NCBI GenBank assembly: GCA_963793415.1
Contig: CAWCAC010000002.1
Coordinates: 2,418,001 to 2,482,000, forward strand
DNA: 64,000 bases
Origin: CAXMST01 sp963793415
GTDB taxonomy: Bacteria > Actinomycetota > Thermoleophilia > Solirubrobacterales > 70-9
Reading direction: 5' to 3'
Shown here: positions 41,083-49,513 of the stretch, in pieces
Numbering within the stretch: position 1 is the stretch's first letter
Layout: each line of letters opens with the position of its first letter
Notes under the pieces: generated by a model
Told to the model about the DNA's origin: nothing
The model's database searches: none
Seen by the model: only the letters and a program-made list of their open reading frames with translations
Made by a program: the position numbers and the translations under genes

Positions 41083-41847
41083 CTATCCGGTGCGGAAGAT
41101 GTCGAGCTGGTCGGTCTCCGGCGCCTTCGACGGGGTCGAGGTGGGAGCCGGCGCCCCGGCCGGCTCGGGAGCGCCAAGCGGGTCCGGCTCCTCGCCATCC
41201 GCCTCGGGCGCCGCCTCGGGCTCGGGCAGCGGCTCGGAGAGCAGCTGCGAGAGGCGCTCGAAGTCGGCGATCAGCGTCTCCTTCATCTTCGGCGTGCGCA
41301 GCGCCGCTGCCGGGTGCAGGAGCGGGAAGACGAAGACGGTACGGCCTCCGAGCATGTGCACCTGCGGCACGCCCCGGACCCTGGTGATCCCGGTCTGGTT
41401 GTTGGTCAACAGCTTCGTCGCGAAGTTACCGAGCGTCGCCACGACCCGAGGCTGGATCAGCTCGACCTGGCTGAACAGATACGGGCGGCAGGTCTCGATC
41501 TCGAGCGGCTGCGGATCGCGATTGCCGGGCGGACGGCACTTGAGTACATTCGCGATAAATACTTCCTGTCTTGATAATCCTATGCCCTCGAGAAGCTCGC
41601 CGAGCAGCCCCCCTGCACGCCCAACAAAGGGCAGGCCCTGGCGGTCCTCGTCGGCTCCCGGCGCCTCGCCGACGAACATCAGATCCGCGTTCGCGTCGCC
41701 GGCGCCGAAGACGACCTTGGTGCGGGTCTCCGAGAGCGGGCACTTGAGGCAACCCGAGGCCTCGCGATAGACCTCGACGAGGCGCTCGCGTCTCCCCTCG
41801 GCCGAGTCCGGCGCGGGCCCGCCGGCCACTTCCCCGTTCTCGCTCAC
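41083..41847 (-). CDS. udg: Family-4 uracil-DNA glycosylase (Fe-S)
   Basis: 254 residues from GTG 41847. Four Fe-S cysteines are visible: CLKC near residue 33, and the pair in VLKCRPPGN and IETCRPYL. The active-site motif is GEAPGADEDRQGLPFVG, and the second motif is FPLLHPAAALRT. It removes uracil from DNA. The C-terminal ~45 residues are Pro/Ala-rich. Codons between about 41539 and 41625 (IGLSRQEVFIANV and PFVGRAGG) are unusually AT-rich (ATA, TTA, AGA, GTA, TTT, GTT), unlike the rest of the gene. The start overlaps the fmdB-like stop. Confidence 0.93.
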   Translation of the reverse strand: MSENGEVAGGPAPDSAEGRRERLVEVYREASGCLKCPLSETRTKVVFGAGDANADLMFVGEAPGADEDRQGLPFVGRAGGLLGELLEGIGLSRQEVFIANVLKCRPPGNRDPQPLEIETCRPYLFSQVELIQPRVVATLGNFATKLLTNNQTGITRVRGVPQVHMLGGRTVFVFPLLHPAAALRTPKMKETLIADFERLSQLLSEPLPEPEAAPEADGEEPDPLGAPEPAGAPAPTSTPSKAPETDQLDIFRTG

Positions 41848-42126
41848 TTGCTCTTCCCTTTGCCGTCAGCCGCGCCCTTGGCCCGTCCCCTGGCAAGACT
41901 CTCCTTGAAGCGCGTGCGGGCGCCGTCGCGGGTGGTGCCGCGGGCGTCCTCGGCCCGACGCTGCTGGGCCGGGGTCATCTGCCGCGTGGTCGGCGCAAAC
42001 GACGACATCCGGCGCTCGGCGCCGCGGACCGCCGCAGGCGGGGCACTCGGCCGTTTCGGTGCCGGCCGCGACGAGCGACTCGAACCGCTCCCCGCACCCG
42101 GCGCACTCGAACTCGTAGATCGGCAC
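41844..42126 (-). CDS. FmdB-family zinc-ribbon protein, frameshifted
   Basis: GTG 42126 opens VPIYEFECAGCGERFESLV..CPACGG, the classical FmdB zinc ribbon with two CxxC pairs. After the ribbon the natural continuation (AERRMSSFAPTTRQMTPAQQ, RTRFKESLARGRAKG, ending at a TGA that overlaps the udg start) lies in another frame. One surplus base near 42021 would restore a 93-residue protein. Read without correction, the first frame runs to 41866 with an Arg/Pro-rich, non-family tail. It is either a sequence error or a damaged gene. Confidence 0.75.
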
Positions 42127-42187
42127 AGGACGATCGTAGTGAGGGCGGCGGCAGCCCACAGGCCCCGTGGCGCTGCATCGCTGCAAC

Positions 42188-42216
42188 TGGTCAATACGCC
42201 GCCACGGGCCTATACT
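42188..42216 (+). promoter_or_regulatory. Sigma-70-like promoter of the DUF2520-panC unit
   Basis: TGGTCA (42188-42193), 17-bp spacer, TATACT (42211-42216). The -10 box is unusually good for this GC-rich sequence. Transcription would start near 42223, giving a leader of roughly 100 bases to the ATG at 42321, or an almost leaderless message if the ATG at 42228 is used. Confidence 0.6.
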
Positions 42217-42320
42217 TTTGGCACGGCATGCGGCCGCGACCGACCCCGGACAGCGGGGCAGGCGCGGACCGTGACGACGCCGGCTCTTCTCCCACGACAC
42301 AGCACCGACCGGTATCTCCC

Positions 42321-43139
42321 ATGCGGGAACTGGAACGGATCCCCACCGACATCTCCGCGCCGACCGTGGCGCTGCCGCCGATCGTCGTAATCGGGCGCGG
42401 ACGCGTAGGCGGATCCGTCTCCTCTGCGGCGGCCGTCGCCGGTCTCGACGTGCGCCAGGCGGGCCGCGACGAGCTCGACAGCGGCTGCTCAGAGGCCGAG
42501 ATCGCCCTGATCTGCGTGCCCGACGGCGAGATCCCCTCGGTCGCCGAGCGGGTGGCCGTCCACGCCCCGCCCCTGCGGTTCGTCGGGCACACGAGCGGCG
42601 CCACCGGGCTCGGCGCCCTCGCCGCCTGCACCGACTCCGGTATCCACGCCTTCTCCCTGCACCCGCTGCAGACCGTCCCCGACGCCAGCTCCTCGCTGAC
42701 AGGCGCGCCCGCCGCGATCGCCGGCGCCGACGCCGAGGCCGTGACGATCGCCCGGGAGCTGGCGTTGGCGCTCGGCATGCGACCGTTCGAGATCGACGAG
42801 CGAGCACGCGCCGCATACCACGCCGCCGCCGCGATCGCCTCGAACTTCCTCGTCGCGCTCGAGGAGAGCGCCGCGACCCTGCTCTCCCGCGCGGGCGTCG
42901 ACGAGACCGAAGCGCGGGAGCTGCTGGCGCCGCTGGTGCTGCGCAGTGCCGCCAACTGGGCGGAGCGCGGAGACGAGGCGCTGACCGGCCCGATCGCCCG
43001 CGGCGACCACGCGACCGTCGCCAGACACCTTGAGGCGCTGCGGGAGCGCGCTCCGGAGCTGCTGCCGCTGTACGAAGCCCTGGCTGCGCGGACGATGACG
43101 ATCGCCGGCCACACCGACGACGAGGGTGACGGGCGATGA
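42321..43139 (+). CDS. Rossmann-like / DUF2520 protein
   Basis: 272 residues from ATG 42321 (an ATG at 42228 would add 31 unconserved residues). The N-terminal NAD(P)-binding loop is PIVVIGRGRVGGSVSSAAAVAG; then comes LICVPDGEIPSVAERV, VGHTSGATGLGALAA and FSLHPLQTVPD, with a helical DUF2520 C-terminal half. The family resembles ketopantoate or pyrroline-carboxylate reductases. It overlaps panC by 4 bases (ATGA), so a reductase step in pantoate synthesis is a plausible but unproven role. Confidence 0.88.
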   Translation: MRELERIPTDISAPTVALPPIVVIGRGRVGGSVSSAAAVAGLDVRQAGRDELDSGCSEAEIALICVPDGEIPSVAERVAVHAPPLRFVGHTSGATGLGALAACTDSGIHAFSLHPLQTVPDASSSLTGAPAAIAGADAEAVTIARELALALGMRPFEIDERARAAYHAAAAIASNFLVALEESAATLLSRAGVDETEARELLAPLVLRSAANWAERGDEALTGPIARGDHATVARHLEALRERAPELLPLYEALAARTMTIAGHTDDEGDGR

Positions 43140-43999
43140 AGATCGTCCGCACCAAGCAGGAGCTGCGCGCGGCGCTCGAGCCGCTGCGGGGCGATGGGCG
43201 CACGATCGGGCTGGTGCCGACGATGGGCTACCTCCACGACGGTCACCGCTCGCTGCTCGAGGCTGCCAACGCGCGCTGCGACGTCGTCGTCATGAGCCTG
43301 TTCGTGAACCCGACCCAGTTCCGGCCCGGAGAGGATCTGGCGGGGTATCCACGGGATGAGGAGCGCGACGCCGCCGTCGCCGAGGCGGCCGGCGTCGACT
43401 TCGTCTTCGCGCCCTCCGCCGCGGAGATCTACCCCGAGGGGTATGCGACCGCCGTGATCGTCGAGGGCCTGAGCGAGGTGCTCTGCGGGGACCCGGGCCG
43501 GCGCGGGATCGAGCACTTCCGCGGCGTCACTACGGTCGTTGCGAAGCTGCTCAACATCGTCGCGCCCGACGTCGCCTTCTTCGGCCAGAAGGACGCCCAG
43601 CAGGCGATCGTGATCCGCCGCATGGTCCGCGACCTCGACATGCCGGTGAGGATCGACGTGATGCCGACGATCCGCGAGCCGGACGGGCTCGCGATGTCCT
43701 CCCGCAACATCTACCTCGATGATGACGAGCGCGCTCGCGCCGTCGCTTTGAACGAGGCGCTCGAGCGCGTACGCAAGATTGCCGAGACCGACCGCGGGCC
43801 GGTCGAGCCGGCGCTCGGAGAGGCACGGGCGATCCTCGCCGCCGCCCGGATCGAGCCCGAGTACCTCGAGGCCCGGGACGCGGAGACGCTCGAGCCGATC
43901 GAGACCTTCAACGGGCGGCCGGTGCTGGTCGCCGTGGCCGCGCCGCTCGGCAGGGCACGGCTGATCGACAACGTCCTGATCGACGGCCAGGAAGCTTGA
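43136..43999 (+). CDS. panC: Pantothenate synthetase
   Basis: 287 residues. The nucleotidyl-transferase HIGH-like motif is VPTMGYLHDGHRSLL, followed by VVVMSLFVNPTQF, DVAFFGQKDAQQ and the KMSKS-like PDGLAMSSRNIYL. It condenses pantoate and beta-alanine with ATP. It starts inside the DUF2520 stop and lies 71 bases upstream of panB. Together they supply pantothenate for coenzyme A. Confidence 0.97.
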   Translation: MKIVRTKQELRAALEPLRGDGRTIGLVPTMGYLHDGHRSLLEAANARCDVVVMSLFVNPTQFRPGEDLAGYPRDEERDAAVAEAAGVDFVFAPSAAEIYPEGYATAVIVEGLSEVLCGDPGRRGIEHFRGVTTVVAKLLNIVAPDVAFFGQKDAQQAIVIRRMVRDLDMPVRIDVMPTIREPDGLAMSSRNIYLDDDERARAVALNEALERVRKIAETDRGPVEPALGEARAILAAARIEPEYLEARDAETLEPIETFNGRPVLVAVAAPLGRARLIDNVLIDGQEA

Positions 44000-44070
44000 A
44001 ACCTTGATCGAAACCCCTACACAACGCCGGACTCGGCTGAGGCCGGCTACGCCACGTCAGGAGCCCTGAG

Positions 44071-44991
44071 ATGAGCACTGCACCCCGAGTTCCGAACACC
44101 CCGCCGAACGACCGCGCCCCGATCACGCTGCCGCGCCTGCAGGAGATGAAGGAGAACGGCGAGCGGATCGTGATGGTCACCGCCTACGACTTCCCCTCGG
44201 CGACGGTCGCCGAGCAGGCCGGTGTCGACGTCGTGCTCGTCGGCGACTCCGGCGCGATGACGGTGCTCGGTCACGACTCGACCGTGCCCGTGGGCATGGA
44301 CGAGATGCTGATGCTCGCCGCCGCCGTGCGCCGCGGGCTGACGACGCCGCTGCTGGTCGGCGACATGCCGTTCGGGTCCTATGAGCAGTCGAACGAGCAG
44401 GCCGTCGCCAACGCGCAGCGGTTCATCAAGGAGGCCGGCTGCGCTGCGGTCAAGCTCGAGCGCGGCGGCGCCTCCGTCGACCGCGCCCGGGCGATCGTCC
44501 GCGCCGGCATCCCGGTGATGGGACACGTCGGCCTGACCCCGCAGACGGCGACCCAGCTCGGCGGCTACAAGGCCCAGGGCCGCACCGGCGAGACCGCATC
44601 GAAGATCGCCGAGGACGCCTTCGCCCTGCAGGCCGTCGGCTGCTTCTCGGTCGTCTTCGAAGCCGTTCCGGACGCCGTCGCCGAGGAGATCATGCCGCGT
44701 ATGGAGGTGCCGGTGATCGGGATCGGCGCCGGCACCTCGACCGATGGCCAGGTGCTCGTCTTCCACGACCTGCTCGGGATCAACACCGGCCACGTCGCCC
44801 GCTTCGTCAAGCGCTACGCGCAGATCCACGACGCGATGGTCGCCGGCGTCGGCCAGTACGCGATCGAGGTGCGTTCCGGCCGCTTCCCCGACGACAGCCA
44901 CACATACTCGATCGACCCCGACGAGCTGACCGAGCTGCGCCGGTACCTCGAGCAGGAGTCCTTGGCGGGGAATTCCGCCTGGGACTGGTAA
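44071..44991 (+). CDS. panB: 3-methyl-2-oxobutanoate hydroxymethyltransferase
   Basis: 306 residues. It is a TIM-barrel with VMVTAYDFPSATVAEQAGVD, GDSGAMTVLGHDSTVPVGMDE (Mg site), VKLERGG and GHVGLTPQT. It makes ketopantoate from alpha-ketoisovalerate and methylene-THF. The N-terminal 18 residues and C-terminal ~20 extend the usual length slightly. It is the last gene of the pan unit; no clear terminator follows before the permease leader. Confidence 0.97.
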   Translation: MSTAPRVPNTPPNDRAPITLPRLQEMKENGERIVMVTAYDFPSATVAEQAGVDVVLVGDSGAMTVLGHDSTVPVGMDEMLMLAAAVRRGLTTPLLVGDMPFGSYEQSNEQAVANAQRFIKEAGCAAVKLERGGASVDRARAIVRAGIPVMGHVGLTPQTATQLGGYKAQGRTGETASKIAEDAFALQAVGCFSVVFEAVPDAVAEEIMPRMEVPVIGIGAGTSTDGQVLVFHDLLGINTGHVARFVKRYAQIHDAMVAGVGQYAIEVRSGRFPDDSHTYSIDPDELTELRRYLEQESLAGNSAWDW

Positions 44992-45003
44992 CGACGAAGC
45001 CTT

Positions 45004-45072
45004 GCGCCGGGTGCAGTGGCAACACCTCCCCGGCGCCAAAGGGTGAAAATGGGAGCCGAGTGATCGGACCCA
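45004..45072 (+). other. Structured leader upstream of the APC permease
   Basis: The 84-base panB-permease gap contains GCGCCGGG/CCCGGCGC (45004-45011 with 45029-45036). A second stem follows in which CCGA-GTGA-TCGG is flanked by GGG(AG)...(A)CCC (about 45051-45071). Two stems, one capped by a GNRA-type tetraloop, so close to the TTG start suggest cis control of translation. No known riboswitch consensus was recognised. Confidence 0.4.
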
Positions 45073-45075
45073 TGA

Positions 45076-47628
45076 TTGGCTGAGCGAAAACAGTTCCGGC
45101 TCGAGCGCGTGCTCACCGACAACGCGCTGTTCTCGTCCGCCTACGGCAACGTCGGATCGTCGATCTACTACGCGCTCGGGCTCGTCGCCGCCCTCGCGCT
45201 CGGGCTGACGCCGCTGGTCTTCGTGATCGCGGGCATTCTCTTCGCGCTGACCGCGGCCACCTACACCGAGGCGACGACCATGTACCCGGAGGCCGGCGGC
45301 TCCTCGAGCTTCGCGCGCCACGCCTTCAACGAGACGATCTCGTTCGGGGCAGCGTGGGTGCAGGTCATGAACTTCATCATCACGGCCGCGATCTCGGCCC
45401 TGTTCGTGCCGCACTACCTGGGCTTCATCTGGCCGGCCCTGAAGGAGGCGCCCGGCGACATCATCGGCGGCGCGGTCGTGATCCTGCTGCTCGCGCTGCT
45501 CAACATCCGAGGCGTGCGCGAGGCGGCCCGCCTCAACCTGGTGATGGCGGTCACCGACCTGATGACGCAGCTGGCGCTGGTGCTGCTCGGCGTCTTCGTC
45601 GTGCTCAACTTCGAGACGCTGATCAGCAACATTCAGTGGGGCGTGGCGCCAACCTGGAGCGACCTGCTGATCGCGGTGCCGGTAGCGATGATCGCCTACA
45701 CCGGGATCGAGACCGTCTCGAACATGTCGGAGGAGGCGATCGACGCCCCGAAGACGGTGCCGAGCGCGATGCGCAAGGTGGTGCTTGCGGTCGTGATCAT
45801 CTATGCGGCCCTGCCCGCGATCGCGCTCTCGGCCCTGCCGGTCGAGCAGGAGTCGAACGGCGAGTACGTGACCCAGCTCGGTCAGCCGGAGGAGGAGGGC
45901 GGCTTCGCCGGCGATCCGATACTCGGCGTCGTCCGCGCGATGGATCTCGGCCCGCTCGAGGGCCCGGCTGAGATCTACGTCGGCCTGCTCGCGGCGACGA
46001 TCCTGATCCTGGCTGCCAATGCCGGCATGTTCGGCGTCTCCAGGCTCGTCTACTCGATGGGTCAGTACCAGCAGGTGCCGAAGATCGTCAGCCGCCTGCA
46101 TCCGCGCTTCAGAACCCCTTACATAGGCATCGCCGGATCGTCGGTGGTCGCGGCGCTGCTGCTGCTCGGACCCGCCGCATTCCTCGGCAGCCTCTACGCC
46201 GCGTTCGCGATGCTCAGCTTCACGGTCGCGCACCTGGCGGTGATCGCGCTGCGACGCCGTTACCCGGATGCCGAGCGCCCGTACCGGGGTCCCGGCAACA
46301 TCCGTCTGCGCGCCGGCTGGACGCTCCCGGTCTTCGCGACGATCGGGGCGTCCGGGACCGGCCTTGCATTCATCGTCGTCGTCAGCCTCGACCCGGTCGT
46401 CGGGGCGATCGGAGTCGTATGGTTGGCGATCGGGATGGCCGCCTACTACGGCTATCGGAAGCGCAAGGGCCTGACGATGAGAGAGACAGCGAAGATTGCG
46501 GTGCCGGAACCGGTGATCGAGAACGAGAGCATCTACCACTCGGTACTCGTCGTCTGCGACCCGGCCGAGGATCCGGTCGAGTCGCTGGAGATCTCGCGCC
46601 TGCTCTCCGACCACCCCAGCCACGTCCGCTTCATGTCGCTGATCCCGGTCTCCCGGGGCTACCCGATGGACTATCCGCTGCCTTCGGAGGAGGAGACGTC
46701 GAAGCGGAACATGAAGCTCGCCCGCCGGGTACTGGGCTCACGCGCCGAGATCCGCGAGATGCGCTGCCCCAGGGACGGTAAGGCAACGGCGATCATCCGC
46801 GAGGCGCAGCTGGCGCGCGCCGAGGCGATCGTGATGCCGATGCCGCCGGTCCAGCGCCGGATCAGTCGCGACAACCTGTTCGGCGGCACCCGCCTGATGC
46901 TGCTCGAGGAGCGGCCCTGCCGGATCGTGCTCGTCGAGCCGGTGACGAAGAGGGCCAACTTCGAGATCGATCCCGAGGCCCAGTACCGCGAGTGGCCGAT
47001 CCCCGCCCTGGAGAAGTCCGCGGAGAGCAAGAAGAGCCGCCGGCTGGTCCCGCGCCGCCACCGGAACGAGCAGCCCACGAAGCTGATGGCCTGTGTCTTC
47101 GGCGACCGCCTCGACGACGACGTCGTGCAGGCTGCGGGGCGGATGTCGCGGAGCACGGACGCGGGGCCGGCCCAGATCCACGCGGTTGCGGTCGTGCGCA
47201 TCCACGAGGAGGAGGGTCAGTCGTTCGACGAGCCCAACCCGGAGCGAATCGAGATCATGACCAACGCCCTGCGCCGGGCCGAGGCGATCGGCGAGGAGTA
47301 CGAGAACGTCGAGGTGACGCCACACCTCTACGTCGCTCGCAGCGCGCCGATCGCCGTGATCGGGGTCGCCCGCAAGATTCAGCCGGAGACGATTCTGATC
47401 GCCGCCGACGACGCTGCCGCTGAGGAGCGCGATCCGGGCGCCGGCACCCGCGTCGGCAAGGTGACCCAGAACCTGATGCGCTACGCCGACTGCCGAGTGG
47501 TGCTGACCGCCGGCGCCCACAAGGAGTCGCTCGAGCGGCGGGCCCAGCCCGATCAGTTGCCGCTGCAGCCGGCGGGCGAGCCGAAGTCTCCCGCCGAGGC
47601 CGCACGGGCTTACGCAGAGGGCGTCTAG
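45076..47628 (+). CDS. APC-family permease with two UspA-like domains (KimA-like)
   Basis: 850 residues from a TTG at 45076. About 12 transmembrane helices fill residues ~15-470 (NVGSSIYYALGLVAALALGL, EAGGSSSFARHAFNE, AYTGIETVSNMSEEA), followed by two universal-stress-type nucleotide-binding modules (~485-620, YHSVLVVCDPAEDPVES; ~650-810, TKLMACVFGDRLDDDVV). The architecture resembles the K+/H+ symporter KimA and long amino-acid permeases with regulatory C-termini. The cargo (K+ or amino acid) is not certain. The cytoplasmic domains may bind a nucleotide. Confidence 0.9.
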   Translation: MAERKQFRLERVLTDNALFSSAYGNVGSSIYYALGLVAALALGLTPLVFVIAGILFALTAATYTEATTMYPEAGGSSSFARHAFNETISFGAAWVQVMNFIITAAISALFVPHYLGFIWPALKEAPGDIIGGAVVILLLALLNIRGVREAARLNLVMAVTDLMTQLALVLLGVFVVLNFETLISNIQWGVAPTWSDLLIAVPVAMIAYTGIETVSNMSEEAIDAPKTVPSAMRKVVLAVVIIYAALPAIALSALPVEQESNGEYVTQLGQPEEEGGFAGDPILGVVRAMDLGPLEGPAEIYVGLLAATILILAANAGMFGVSRLVYSMGQYQQVPKIVSRLHPRFRTPYIGIAGSSVVAALLLLGPAAFLGSLYAAFAMLSFTVAHLAVIALRRRYPDAERPYRGPGNIRLRAGWTLPVFATIGASGTGLAFIVVVSLDPVVGAIGVVWLAIGMAAYYGYRKRKGLTMRETAKIAVPEPVIENESIYHSVLVVCDPAEDPVESLEISRLLSDHPSHVRFMSLIPVSRGYPMDYPLPSEEETSKRNMKLARRVLGSRAEIREMRCPRDGKATAIIREAQLARAEAIVMPMPPVQRRISRDNLFGGTRLMLLEERPCRIVLVEPVTKRANFEIDPEAQYREWPIPALEKSAESKKSRRLVPRRHRNEQPTKLMACVFGDRLDDDVVQAAGRMSRSTDAGPAQIHAVAVVRIHEEEGQSFDEPNPERIEIMTNALRRAEAIGEEYENVEVTPHLYVARSAPIAVIGVARKIQPETILIAADDAAAEERDPGAGTRVGKVTQNLMRYADCRVVLTAGAHKESLERRAQPDQLPLQPAGEPKSPAEAARAYAEGV

Positions 47629-47646
47629 CCGAGCCGGGCGGCCGCG

Positions 47647-48159
47647 TCAGGGACCGACGGGAATGTCGGCCTTGAGCTTGGTGATCACCCACCGGTCGCC
47701 CTCGAGGGCGAGCACGAAGGAGACGTCGGCACCGTCATAGGCACCGCCGTCGGGCACGACCACCGCCGTCGCCTCGTCGCCGGTGACGACGATCCGGTCG
47801 GCGAGCTTGACCGAGCTCGCCAGCGACTGCGGCGGGCGCCCGCTCCTGCATCCCGACACGTCGCCATAGGTCGAAGCGAGCAGCTCCGGGCTGAGCGATG
47901 CGCAGACAGTGGCGCTGTCGGAGGAGACGAGGAAGTCCTCGATCACGGGCTCGGGGCTGGGCGCCGACTCGGACGGATCGAACTGATCCTCCCCCCTGCT
48001 CGTCGTCTCCGGCGCGGGCGCGGTCGCGCCCTCACTGCTCGTCGAAGCTTCGCTCGTGCTCGTCGCCTCCGGCTCGTCCCCACAGGCCGCGAGCGCGATC
48101 GAGGCGACCAAGAAGGCGAGAGCGAGGAAGCGGGAGTGCCGGCGGCTGCGCGTGCTCAT
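47647..48159 (-). CDS. Lipoprotein of unknown function
   Basis: 170 residues from ATG 48159. The signal peptide ends in ASIALAACGDE (lipobox LAAC). A Ser/Thr/Glu linker of ~45 residues leads to a ~105-residue globular part (VIEDFLVSSDSATVCASLSPELLASTYG, then DEATAVVVPDGG, VLALEGDRWVITKL). This pattern resembles the NTF2-like fold of small actinobacterial lipoproteins, in which the last strands carry GDRWVI. Two cysteines could form a disulfide. It is convergent to the permease gene, 18 bases away. Confidence 0.85.
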   Translation of the reverse strand: MSTRSRRHSRFLALAFLVASIALAACGDEPEATSTSEASTSSEGATAPAPETTSRGEDQFDPSESAPSPEPVIEDFLVSSDSATVCASLSPELLASTYGDVSGCRSGRPPQSLASSVKLADRIVVTGDEATAVVVPDGGAYDGADVSFVLALEGDRWVITKLKADIPVGP

Positions 48160-48182
48160 CGGCGCCACCGTAGCGATCGGCG

Positions 48183-48818
48183 TCAGCCGCCGACAGCAGG
48201 GGGTTCCGGCTCCGGGTACTCGATCTGTCTGATTACGCGCGCGGGAGCTCCGGCGGCGATCGTGCGCGGCGCGACGTCGCGGGTGACGACCGAGTTCGAG
48301 CCGATCACCGCCCGCTCGCCGATCTCGACGCCACCTGTGATCACGCAGCCCTTCCCGACCCAGACGTTGTCGCCAATCGTCACCGGGCCCTTGGGAGTGA
48401 ACCCCTGCCAGGGAACCGGCAGATCGGGGTCATCGAAGCGGTGGTCGGCGTCGCCGACGAAGCAGTGGTTGGCGAACATCACGTGATCGCCGATCTCGAT
48501 GCTCTCCTGGGCGGCGAGCATCGTCTCTCGGTTCAGGTAACAGCCGCGGCCGATCCTGATCCGGGCCCCGGGCGCCATCGTGATCCAGCAGCCGGGCTCG
48601 AGGTGCGAGCCCTCGCCGATCTCGAGGCGGCCGTCGCGCATCGCCTCGAGCACCTCGCCCTCGATCGGGTGACGGACGTAGAAGCCGCCCTGAGCCGCCC
48701 AGCGATCGATCCGCAGCCGGTTCAGAGGGCGATGCGTGCGCTCGTACCAGCGCCGCTTGCGCAGCCACGGGCGCCAGCCGCGCTGCGGGTAGACGTAGGG
48801 GTCCGGCGTCTCGCTCAT
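48183..48818 (-). CDS. Hexapeptide-repeat acyltransferase (maltose/galactoside acetyltransferase type)
   Basis: 211 residues. After a ~60-residue helical N-terminus the left-handed beta-helix repeats begin (LEIGEGSHLEPGCWITMAPG, IRIGRGCYLNRETML, IEIGDHVMFANHCFVGD) and run to GVEIGERAVIGSNSVVTRDVAPRTIAAGAPARVI. The NHCFVGDADH segment carries the likely catalytic histidine. It transfers an acyl group from acyl-CoA to a sugar or similar hydroxyl; the acceptor is unknown. It is divergent from the following gene by 67 bases. Confidence 0.92.
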   Translation of the reverse strand: MSETPDPYVYPQRGWRPWLRKRRWYERTHRPLNRLRIDRWAAQGGFYVRHPIEGEVLEAMRDGRLEIGEGSHLEPGCWITMAPGARIRIGRGCYLNRETMLAAQESIEIGDHVMFANHCFVGDADHRFDDPDLPVPWQGFTPKGPVTIGDNVWVGKGCVITGGVEIGERAVIGSNSVVTRDVAPRTIAAGAPARVIRQIEYPEPEPPAVGG

Positions 48819-48885
48819 CGTCGCGAAGGGTCGCAGCGTGGCGGTCTGCGCGCGTTGTCACAACGGTTGCGGAAGACTGGTTCCC

Positions 48886-49482
48886 ATGAGTCCCTTCGGG
48901 CCCCTCGACAGCAAGGAACACGATCAGAGCGAGGCCGAGCGCCTCGAGGTCGCCCGGCGCTTCCGCGCCAAGAAGACCGAGGACCTGGCCGCGCTCGTGC
49001 GGCCGCTGATCGAAGCCGAGCCTCTCGCTGTCGGCGAGTTCTCGACAAGGCCGCTGGAGGCGCTCGCCGCGATCCCAATAATCGGCGCCTTCCTGGCACT
49101 CGGTTCACGTGCGGCCGGCTCGCGCAGCAAGCTCAGTGCCGACGTCCTCGTCGCCGTGGACGCCGAGCAGGTGCACCTGCTCTCGGTCCGCAATGAGGTC
49201 GCCGGTCCGAAGGCGGCGCTGATCTGGAGCCGACCGCGCTCGCAGGCGCGCGTCGTCTCCGTCGCGCCGAAGTTCATGCGCGAGGAGGTGCTGATCGAGC
49301 TCGAAGGCGAGGACAAGCCCTTGAGGCTGTTCGCCAACGCCCTGAAGACCAACCCCTGGGCCGCGAGCGTCGTCCGTTCTCTCGGCGGCGAGGCACCTGA
49401 GCCGATCGATCTCAGCCCGCCGGCCGACCCGCCCGCCCGCGAAGGCGCCGAGGCGCAGTCGCCGGCCCCCGATCAGCCCTGA
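48886..49482 (+). CDS. Conserved protein of unknown function
   Basis: 198 residues from ATG 48886. The N-terminal ~45 residues are charged and helical (DQSEAERLEVARRFRAKKTEDLAAL). A hydrophobic Ala/Ile segment (LEALAAIPIIGAFLALGSRA) is followed by a beta-rich domain (DVLVAVDAEQVHLLSVRN, LIWSRPRSQARVVSV, EVLIELEGEDKPLRLFANA) resembling PH-like membrane-associated modules that read phosphoinositide or lipid surfaces. That resemblance is weak. The Pro-rich tail is disordered. Confidence 0.8.
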   Translation: MSPFGPLDSKEHDQSEAERLEVARRFRAKKTEDLAALVRPLIEAEPLAVGEFSTRPLEALAAIPIIGAFLALGSRAAGSRSKLSADVLVAVDAEQVHLLSVRNEVAGPKAALIWSRPRSQARVVSVAPKFMREEVLIELEGEDKPLRLFANALKTNPWAASVVRSLGGEAPEPIDLSPPADPPAREGAEAQSPAPDQP

Positions 49483-49513
49483 TCGAGATGCCGGCGACCG
49501 CTGCCGCGCGCGG

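Noticed and set aside
45004..45072. ydaO/c-di-AMP or other known riboswitch
   Set aside because: Only 84 bases are available and the consensus cores are absent; kept only as an unclassified structured leader.
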